This document shows, in pieces, positions 36,501 to 47,700 of a DNA stretch of 64,000 bases. The stretch lies in contig JADLSH010000213.1 in the NCBI GenBank assembly GCA_016169945.1, positions 496,001 to 560,000 of the forward strand, written 5' to 3'. The stretch comes from Trachythela sp. YZ-2020. Its lineage: Eukaryota; Cnidaria; Anthozoa; Malacalcyonacea; Clavulariidae. The position numbers and the translations under genes were made by a program. How positions within the stretch are numbered: position 1 is the stretch's first letter; the number at the start of each line of letters is the position of its first letter. The notes beneath the pieces are model-generated. The model saw only the letters and a program-made list of their open reading frames with translations. It was not told the origin of the DNA and did no database searches.

Positions 36501-39500
36501 TTATATGTAATCTTTTTTTGACCAAAACATCTTCTCGGTTTCCTATGTTCTGACTTTATCAGTTTATCGTATAGAAGTTTTCTCTAATTTTTAAACTAAC
36601 ATGGATACCCCGAAATGGCATTGTACGGAAGTTTTGAATGGAAAAGTGATTTTCATAGCAAGGAGAAATGTTAATTTTGCGCACTTGTCTATATTCTCAC
36701 TGTATCAGTATTGTACATCGCGTTGTTATTAAATTCCTTCGACAAACAACAATTAGAATTCTTTCGCGCAAAACAACGTTTCGTTCTCAAAAAATAATCG
36801 ACTAAAACCCAATCATAACACGAAAGAACAACAACATATGTCGTAAATTGCCTCCTCAAGTATCTACGACAAGTCACAAGTTACATATGTTCCAAGGAAT
36901 TATTTTATTTAAACATTTTAAAGTACAAAAACCAATCTCGCTCGCTCTCAAACCATGTTCAGCCGCACGCATTGTTTTTAAAATATGTGTTCATTTCACC
37001 GGAAGTGCACTATACCAACTAACTTCCGGCTTCTAGCGAATGTTAATTAACTGTATGTTTATGGCTAATGTTCGTAATTAGAACTATATTGTTTATCTCC
37101 AACACACTCCCCCCATATAGCTCAAGTATTGAGATATATGTTAACAATGGAGATTCCCGAACAACAACAATAAGAATAACGTCACAATAGTTCGCAAAGA
37201 ATGTTACTCAAGTTCATCATCTTCAGCCTCCGCAATCTCGCAACTTCCGCAGCATTACGTCTCGGTCGAAACTTAGGAGCTTGGACTCTCAACACCGGTT
37301 TTGGTTTCTCACGATCACACGACAGTTCTAATGGGTACAACTGCTGTACCGCTCTCTCAAGAATACCCTTTCCCGCTCGTAACTTTGCTCCTCTGACAAC
37401 TCGGTCTTTCCCGGTAAGAAGTCGGATGATGACTCCCAGTTGCCACTTCCCTCGATTTCTCACGTCACTCTTGATTATCACAACGTCACCATTCTTGGGT
37501 GTCAACAAATTCGTCCCGTGTTTTAGATTGTGTCTCTCGCGTAGTGCTCTTAGATATTCCTTTGTCCAACGCCGCCAAACTGCATCCTTGCACTTTTGCA
37601 AATATTTTGCTCGTTCCCTCAGATCAGTATCTTCAATGTTGTGGGGCTCTAGTTGTGGGATAGTATTTGGTTGTCCGAACAACATCGAGTTGGGTGTAAG
37701 GATGGGTTGTTGAACATCGTCTTCAACGTAATCAAGTGGTCTGTTGTTCACGGCTACGTCGACATCTAGGATGACATCTTGTAGTTCTTTCCAAGATAGA
37801 TTTCCACCGCCAATGACTTTATACATAGCTGACTTGACCAATCCCACGAGTCGCTCAAATTGGCCGCCCCACCATGGGGCGCGACTAAGGTTAAACCGCC
37901 ATTTGATCTCTTGCCTAGCCAAGTAGCCATTTATCTTCTCATCCTTCATAACTTGTCTGAGCCAAGATGCAGCTCCCACAAAGATTCCGCCGTTATCAGA
38001 ATACACGAGTTTTGGTCTTCCCCTTCTTGCAATGAAGGTTTTAAAGCTTCGTAAGAATTCCTCCGTCTCTAAACTCGGTAGCAACTCCAAATAGATTCCG
38101 CGAGTCAGGCTGCACGCGTACAGGACTAAATAAGATTTCTTAAACGTCTTTCCAGTTGTACGATATTTGATTGGACCCGCAAAGTCCACTAGCTCCAATG
38201 ACTTCAAACGCATTTTTTCCTTCGGTTCTTGTCGTTGGTAGAATACCAGGGAGGGGGGGGGGGGGCACGGAATACGCTTTCGCTTGAACTCGCTTACACC
38301 CGAAGCAACCCTTCCGAATACGCTTAACCAATCTTTCTTGACGATCAAAATCCACAATTTCTTGACGATCTTAATCTCGCTGGCGCACAGAGGACCCAAG
38401 TCTCGGCCTCGAGGTTTAGCCTTGCAATTCAGTATAAATCGATTGATCCATGCACAAATGCGCAGGACCTTCCAAAGTTGGTGTTTCTTCAATAGATCAT
38501 CGAATACATCGGCGACTTGTTCCACTGCTGTGTTGATTACTTCTTTCGTCATCTTTGTTTCTGCTTTGCTTTCTGGTGAAGACTTGACCACGATTTCAGG
38601 GGCCAGTTCTCTTGGTGGGCAAGCCATTCTGGGCCATTCCACCAAAGGTCGTGGTTTGTCACACTCCCACCTCTGCTGCCGAGATCTGCAGGGTTGTGTC
38701 CTGTTGGTACGTGATGCCAGAAAATCTCGTTATGCTCTTGAATCTTGCGTACTCTATTTGCCACAAATTGCTTGTAATCGCTACCATTTTGGATCCAATA
38801 CAACGCGACGGTACTGTCTAACCACGCGTGCAGTTTATTTATTGGAAATCCTGTCAAAGCATTCTTGACATTGTTGAGTAGGTTCGTAGCCATGTGTGCT
38901 GACGTCAGTTCGAGTCGTGGAATTGTGGTATTTCGTTTCGCTAGACGTGATTTCGCTGCTACAAGACCTTGACTGCTCCCGGATCGTTGATTCACAATCG
39001 CGTAGACGGCAACCGCAACTCCATTTCCACTTGTGTCTCCAAAGCTGTGTAAATCTATGCTTTCGATTGTTTCTTGATGTCGCACAATGGATCGAGGAAA
39101 TTCTACGTCCACTGGGAGACCATCAAACCACTTCTTCCACCGACTGTTTGGCTGACTTGGAAGAACTGCATCCCATGTTGGCTTCAGATCACAAATATCT
39201 CTGTAGACAAGCTTTCCCGTAAGAGTTGTCGGAGAGACAACGCCAAGTGGGTCGTAGATTTTTGCAAGGTTCGTAAGGATACTTCGCTTTGTCACTTCAC
39301 CATGCTCATGGGGATAAACTACCTTCAAAGTGTCTTTCGCTTTGTCCCAAGCAAGACCAAGTATCTTGCTCTCATTCGCTTTGACTCCAAGTTGTTGTTT
39401 GGCATAGGTACTTTCATCCGACTTTGCTGTTACTTCCTTGGGTTGTAGCTCAACTTCATTGGAATTCCACTTGTGGAGGGTGAATTTCGCATCTTCAAAA

Positions 39501-42500
39501 ATTTCAATAGCACCGCCCTTAATTCTTTCGCTTTCTCGATGGTGGTGGAACCTGAAATAAGGTCGTCAACATAAAGGCTTTTCTTGATCTCAGCGACAGT
39601 ATCGGGTTTTCTGTCTTCCCATGATTGTAGATGGTACTCGATTACTCCTCCCAGCAGAAAGGGTGAAGGTGCTAAACCGAACAAGGCTCGTGTAAATCTG
39701 AGGGTTTGTATCTCAGCTTGATCATTGAGCTTCCAATGAAACCGCAATGCATCACGGTCTTCTTCCTTGATTCTGACTTGCAGAAATGCCTTCTGCATAT
39801 CACCGCTGACCGCAACTGGATGGAATCTGCCGCGAACTAAAACACTCCATAGCTTTATGCAATGACGGGCCAGTATGAAGACAGTCATTGAGTGAGGGTG
39901 CCTCCGCTTTTTCCTTGGCTGAGGCATCATATACAGTACGATCCTTAACTTAGTACTGTCAGCGTTCTCTCGAATAACAGGTTCATATGGGATATAAAAC
40001 TCGCGTCCGTTCGGTTGTTCTGGAGCACTTTCGACAATGTTCTCTTGAATCTGTTCTTGAATAATCTCACCATATTTCTCGGTTGTAAAAGTACGATTCA
40101 GTTTCCGCATTAATGACTATAACCGTCGAACACTGCCCTGCTTGTTGCTTGGTAAAGGTGGGTGGTTGCCCTTCCAGGGCAGTCCAGTTTCACACCATCC
40201 AGCCGGATCACGTCTGAGCTGTTCTTTGAATTCTGTGTAAACAAAGTCCTGATCATTCTCTGGAAGATCTTCTAAACCGAGCACATCCAAACGGCACAGG
40301 TTTTCATAATCAGCAACGGAGGTCTGGGTTAGCAACATCTTGTTTGAATCACTCTCAACGCCAGGTGACATCATAGTCCAGCCGAATGATGTTTTCTCAG
40401 CAACTGGGTCTCCAGGGGAACCGACTCTCTGAGAACATTTTGTTTTGATCCGGGCATAATCGCAGGCGCCCAACACAACATGTATTGAAAGTTGATACTT
40501 CTTGTCATCATCGATCATCTTTACTCCGGTAAGGTGGGGATAATTCTTGATTAAATTATCGTAATGAGGATTTGGAAGTTCCAACAAACAAGGTTTTTCC
40601 ACTTTAGTTAGCTTGGTTTCCATGCTAAAGTTCTTTTCGGTATCACTAATTTTCACATTAAAAATATCCACCCGACGAGTGGCTGATCCCATAAGCATTT
40701 CAACTTTTGTTACTTTCAACAGACTTGGTTTCTTGTTTAACTGTTCGACCAACTTTGCAGATGCATACGAGCTTCCGGCACCTGTGTCGAGCAGGGCTCT
40801 ACACCTTATACCATCAACTTCGATAAGAACTACTGGATAAATTACTTGGTAATCACTGGGATAGTGTGCTGTAGTTAAAATGTTTTTGGTTTGGTTTTGT
40901 TGGTCGCATATTGAGGTGTGATGACGTCGGTTACAGTTCTGGCAGGTCTGCTTACTCCTACACTCCGATGCTCTATGACTACCACCCTTGCAGTTAAAAC
41001 AAAGTTTCTTGCCCGATAAAAGCTTTCACCGAGCTTGACAAGTGGTCACAGATTTACAAGCAACAGACTTGTGGCTTTTCAAGTCACAATATACACATGC
41101 TCGAGATTTCTGTTCGATTTGACGGGTTTGAAATGCCTTTGATGAATCTTTCTTATCGCTGTTTGTCTTTGGTTCAATAGGGTTTCTTTCGGTCCAAGAC
41201 AACAGTGCTGTAACTAATTCTGTGAATTCCAGTCTTTCCATTTGAGATCAGTTCTGACTAAGTCCCCACGTATTCCAGGTAATTTGTTCAAAGTAAGTCG
41301 CACATATCCATTAACTTCTTGAAGCAGTTTTCCAAAGTTTCCAGCGACTGTACACAATATACTAATTTCTCGTAGAAGGGATGTATTTTCTCCGATCGGG
41401 TACTTGTTACCGTTGGCAAATTCACGATTTCTTCCACATAGGAATTCACAATTTCACTAGTGTTTCCATATTTGTTTTCTAAGATTTTCTTTGCATGTTT
41501 ATATCCTTCGTTTGTAAAGGGCAGACCGTCTATACATGTCCGTATCTTGGGTTCTACTAACTCTTTTAAATAAGAGAATTTCATCACGTCGGGAATATCG
41601 GTCAAATCAATACACGCAGGAAATTGCCCCCAGAATCGCAACCAGTCATGATACGAGCCATTGAAAGGTGTAATTACGAGCTTTGGTAGCTTTGTTGATG
41701 AATTTTTCGCTGCTTGAACTTCTTTAATTTCCTTTTGATAGTGTAACTTTTGATTGAAAAGTTCCTGTTCGAAGGCAAGTTGTTTGTCTCTTTCATGTTT
41801 CTCGAACTCTTGTTGTCTCGCGTAATTTTCCTCGTCTAATAGCCGTTTATTTTCGTTTTCCAGGGCGCTTTCTTTCCGGCGTTCGTCCGCTTTAAGGCGT
41901 TGAATATGCTCGTTTAATTGCTTGACATTCTCGTCGGCTAAAGCAATACTATTCTCGATTGATTCGCCCCATGATGCGACGTTCTCTTCAGATTCGCCTT
42001 CGATAAATTTCTTTTCTTCGATCTCTTGTTTTAAGTCGCTTACAGCCAAAATAATCTTTGTTATTTGACCCTTTTGCCGGACGGCGACTCCTTCGTCGTT
42101 TGTTTTAAGTATATCATCACTTTTCTTGAGGGTAAAATTGAGCAACCGTAATTTACCGCTAATCTCGTCGAGTTGTTTTAATTCCATGATATATTTATCG
42201 GGTTTCCCTCGCTCTTGTTCGAGCTAAATCACAAGTTACAATCCCGTCGGAGGTGCCAGGTGTCGCGAATTGCCTCCTCAAGTATCTACGACAAGTCACA
42301 AGTTATATATGTTCCAAGGAATTATTTTATTAAAACATTTTAAAGTACAAAAACCAATCTCGCTCGCGCTCAAACCATGTTCAGCCGCACGAACTGTTTT
42401 TAAAACATGTGTTCATTTCACCGGAAGTGCACTATACCAACTAACTTCCGGCTTCTAGCGAATGTTAATTAACTGTATGTTTATGCCTAATGTTCGTAAT

Positions 42501-44727
42501 TAGAACTATATTGTTTATCTCCAACACATATATGAAACCTCTTTTACAAACTAAGCCCCAAAGGATGTTATAAAAAGTGTTTTTTTTGCAAAAATATCAT
42601 CCAAAAACGATATTCACGTTGCTTACGCTTGTATGTTAAGTTACCGCTTGCCTTAAAGTTATCAGTAGGTTGCTTGATTTGCACATTAATATTTAAGCTA
42701 TCAGGTAATCAGGAGGCACCTTGTGACTACAATGTATAATGATAGGAACAAGTAAGCATCATGCCATTATTATCCCTATAGTTACACTGGGCCACCAAAA
42801 CTAGTTCTTACCTGGTTCGGTGAACAACCAACAAATGCTGTAGCATCATGGATTAATCCTGAATGGTTACCGGAAGCACTAAAACTATTGAAAGGGTATA
42901 AAATATACGGAGAATATATACATTATAGAAGAATTTTTTTGGTTGAATATTTTATTAAATACTGTGTATCATTGATGGCTATGTTAGATGTAACATATTG
43001 CTGATATATATATGGATTGTACAGTAGAACGTCGCAATGTCAAACTCACTTATCTCGAACTCCCCGCTATCCCGAACTTATATCCATTTCCCGTAGATTT
43101 ACCTCCCATACTATTTCCCTCACTTTTACTCTTTTATCTCGAACCCCCGCTATCTCAAACTTTTTGTTGTTTCTCTTGGCTGTTCGAGAAAGCGGGGAAA
43201 ATACAATAAGAACCTCAAAGTAGATCGATCCTACAGGTAGATCGATCAGGTATATAGATTGATCCAACTCAACCGCCGAATCTTCGTAAAGACTCTACTT
43301 ACACTGGCACCACACGTTCGGTTCTACTGTATATTATAACTTATTATATTTATATATACAGTAATGCATGGTGATTCATTACAAATTTGATTGGTATGGC
43401 AAGCAAAGCTTGCTACACTCATCAGGTGAAATCGCGTTTGATGTTATTATGCCTTAGGAAACTTGAGATATTATACATACATGTTTGACGTCAGAGAAAT
43501 TATATGTTCGTTTATATTTACAGTATTATATTACATAGATTAGCTATTGGTTGCGATTTTTTTCTCGCGCCGTCAACGCAACGGGTCAAATTTCATTGCG
43601 TTGCCGGCGCGAGTGATAAAATTGCACGCATCTCATATCTGGCGCGGCAACGCAATTGTAACCCGATGCGTTCGGCAATCGTTGCGGAAAGTTGAAATGT
43701 TTGAACTTTCGGCAACGATTGCTGAAAATATCAAATTACACAGGCATTGTTTGAGCAGGAAACGCAATGATTGTTTTAAGCCAGCCAATTAAATTCGCTT
43801 GTGCATGGCCAGTGTGCTGTTAAAACTTAAAACTACTGTGAGAAGGGTGAAAGAAGGCGAGTAGCTCATTGTAAAGACTGTGAATTTAATATCTAAGAAC
43901 TATTTACTGTGAACTTTGAGAACTACTGAGTGTGAACCAACTCTGAGAAATATATATAGCGTATACATTCATTTGCTGTGTGCTTTTGAATAATATATTT
44001 TATCTTCTTGTGCATAGTAAATGTTATTTTACTTGTTACCCATGTTTATCCTTATTGTTTTCAACTTTTTATGGTATTTATATTGTAATACAAATAGATT
44101 TTTTTATTGTTGTAATTTTGTATTTGTGGAAAACACAATTATTTACCAAAGCTTTCGATCTAAGACCAACACTACCGACGTAAGCAAAGATTGCAATAGC
44201 CGCCAGAAGGATTCCTGTTCTCTCTCTGGTAAATGCCTGACTGAGAGTGTAGTTTATCAAGCCACTGTGACGAGAGAAAATACCACAGAAGAGAAAACCT
44301 ACGTAGGACATACGGGGGACCAATTCAAAACGCGTTTAATAACCATACAAATTCTTTTAGAAACGTTAAGCATAAGCATTCTACCGCACTCGCAAATACG
44401 TTTGGCATTTAAAGGAATTCAACAAAACTAAGCGATGCAACATGTGCTTACACGAAAAGTTTATTATTATTTATTATCCGCAACTTAGTTCGTTGAACTC
44501 TCGAAACGAACTATTGTCATTCTGCAGACACAGAAAAAACTTCCTGCTAATAATCTATGTCATGATATAACACTGTAAATAAAACGAATATATAATTTCT
44601 ATGACGTCAAACATGTATATATAATATCTCAAGTTTCCTAAGGCATAATAACATCAAATGCGATTGCCATACGAAACAAATTTGTAGTGAATAAAGTTTA
44701 AATGAAGTGACTCAAGTTTGTCCTTTG

Positions 44728-44762
<35 letters not shown>

Positions 44763-47700
44763 CACGAAACACAATGCTTAGCAACATCTACATGCAATAA
44801 ACAGGTGGGAATTTCTCAGCGCTGGTCAACAAATTGCGGGCGCAAGCAAAAAAATCAAAATTTGTTAAAATGAGCAAAAACAAGTTTTCGAGTGTCTTTT
44901 TTTGGTCAGAAAACAGTCGATTTATCAGTATTAAAATACTTTTCTCCAAAGTTTATGACAAAATAAACAGAACGAAAGAAATTGGACTGAAATCAGAGAA
45001 TTATAAAGGATATTATTCTACGACGAAACATGAGCGAAATTTTACTTTGTTCGAAGATGGTATATAGTTGCTTTGGCTCCGTGAGCAGATAAAATTAAAA
45101 AGTTAAACTTACGGTGGGTTTGAATTTAATTTTTTACACATTTTTCTATACAAAAATTACTGAAATAGTTTTCTTAGTATCAAAACCTGTGAGATTTGGT
45201 ATGGCCAAAATCGCCATTTTACAAAAAATAAGAAAAAGCCAAATTCTCAACTTCAGATTATAAAAAATCTAGCCGAGAGACTCAAAACGAGACTATCCTT
45301 AAACGATAGTTTGTAGCTATCTTAATCCATTAATCAAAGTATGATGGATATAAAAATTCGCGCTGATACCAAACACGGCGACACTGTTTATGTGATCTGT
45401 AATTGTTTCCATAAGTACCTTTGAAAATCCTGCCAGAAATTCCATGTTTATACTATTATTGCTTGTTAAAGCGTATCAGTTGAGAGAGTAAAGTCCATTG
45501 ATTCCAGAAAAATAGGCAGTTTTGAAATCATATGTATATTTTGCACTTTTACTCTAATATAGTAAATAGTAATTCAAGGTGTGAAAATCAGCATGATAAA
45601 GAAATAAAATATTTCTAAATTTTGTCGAGAGCCTCAAAACCAAATACGGTTTAAATTGTTTGTTTACATCAAAATTCGCGCTAATACGAATTTTGGGGAT
45701 TTTCTGGGATTTTCCGTCGAATTCCGAGAGTCTCCGATCTTTTCCGATACATATAAAGATGTTTCTTTACGCAATTTTTAAATTTTAAAAAGTTATTATT
45801 CATTTGCTTGCATTCTCAGTCAATCAATCAATTAAATAATTTCGGTTGGTAGAAAAAACTAGGTCAAAATTTGTAAAAATCGCTCGGAAATTCAATAGCC
45901 GAGTTTACTCGCCCCAGGTCTTATTTCTAACAACCGCGCGAAATCCAACGCATGCTCAAACAAAATTCCCACCTGTTCATGCAATACTATTTTAACTAGC
46001 GTTAAAAACAGCCAATTAAGTTATAAGCTATTCAGGTGGCCTCAACAATAAAGTTATTACCTGAACGATCCATGAAAATCCACTTGTTTGTCTCCTTGTG
46101 GATGATCCCAATATGCATATCCACTTTTGCACGGTTTGTTTAAGCAAGAGTTCATCTTGTGCTACATTAACAATAATTACACAGTCATGACGTACTGAAG
46201 TTGATGAAATATTTTCTTTTCTCCGAAAATATATTTAGTGGAAAATATATTTAAATTGACTTGCGTGCCTCTAGAGATGGTTGTCCATCAGTAGACTTGG
46301 ATCAAGTCCGTCTCTCTAGAGTCCGAGGGATCGAGCGCGATGAATTCGTTTCAAGATGATATTAATTATGGCTTGCGTAAACTTGGATACGATAAAATTA
46401 TGGACAATCAGCGAAGAGTTGTCGAAGCTTATGTGGCTGGTCGAGATGTCCTTATGGTTGCTCCAATGCAACTGGGTCAAGAAAGAGTCTAATTCTTCAA
46501 ATAGCACCCTTCGTCTTCGACTTTATAAGCCATGGCGTACGAGAAAGTATTGGCTCTGTCTGCTTGGTGATTGCCCCTCTACTATCCCTCATGAGAGGTC
46601 AAGTGGCCAGTCTCCAGTTAAAAGGCATCCCAGCTGCTTGTTTAGACGCTGAAACTTCTAATTTTACTTTTAATTTTAATTTTAGTCTGAGTAGTTGTAG
46701 TATTTTCGCTATCTGTCATGCTTCGAGATAGCGGTTGTAATGACTAATCACTTAGTGTCACACAATAAAGTGTCACGGCGAACTTCATGATCACACGAAA
46801 TTTTGATACAGTCAGGGATATTTTGTTCAGGACAAGTTTTGTGCAAATAGTCATAATAATTAACTAGAAGAGTCTATAGATACGATTTAATAAAACAAGT
46901 GTATGTTTAAATATAAGGCTTATATATAGTTATATAAAAGGCATATTTTTATTAACATTAAAATATTTGATAATTTGTCAATATCACAATGACAAATCTG
47001 TTCGACCGTGAGGTTTAGGGTTGGGATAAAAGACGGATACGGATGGCACGGATACGGATGTGGGGATAAAACACGGATGGGGGGATAAAACACGGATGGG
47101 GGGATAAAATACGGATGGGGGATAAAACACGGATGAGGGGATAAAACACGGATATGGGGATAAAACACGGATGAGGGGATAAAACACGGATGAGGGGATA
47201 AAACACGGATGGGGGGATAAAACACGGATGAGGGGATAAAACACGGATGAGGGGATAAAACACGGATGGGGGGATAAAACACGGATGAGGGGATAAAACA
47301 CGGATGGGGGGATAAAACACGGATGAGGGGATAAAACACGGATGGGGGGATAAAACACGGATTACGCGGATCTGATTATAATTAACTCGCAGTGTTTTGT
47401 TTCCACTGGCACAGTTTATACGGTAGATTATTTTTATAATGCAACATGAATTTTGCTTGTATAAGGATAACACTTTTTAGTTAACCTTAAAATTAAACTT
47501 GCCACACTCTCATGGGGTTGTATTCCCACGCTTATATATACAACATAATAATCTACGCCATAACACGCCGACAGATTACAAGGCGAATTTATAGTTTGAT
47601 AACCACAAAAAGTACGCGTTTGTCATTTAATTTATGTTACCGGGTTAAATGTTTTCTTATAATAAATGTTTTCTAATAATAAATTTTCACATAACTTTAA

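Larger units (their letters stand above)
36839..42526 (-). mobile_element. BEL/Pao LTR retrotransposon, younger second copy
   Basis: 266-bp LTRs (36839-37104 and 42261-42526) differ at about 9 positions by eye. They are flanked by CATA (36835-36838 and 42527-42530). A polypurine tract lies inside the 3' LTR and a TGG-starting primer site inside the 5' LTR. Gag to integrase read along the minus strand with a few frameshifts. At 5.7 kb it is full length. It sits in sense orientation in the TLDc-gene intron between exons 46061 and 36443. Confidence 0.93.

Noticed and set aside
44021..44170. Start codon at 44021 for the Penelope-like frame
   Set aside because: The first ~50 codons are hydrophobic AT-rich read-through; similarity begins only near 44170.
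46920..47473. Three overlapping minus-strand frames of 124-152 codons with [15 protein letters not shown] repeats
   Set aside because: They are the three frames of a 19-bp minisatellite whose unit lacks stops; the shared repeat explains all three.
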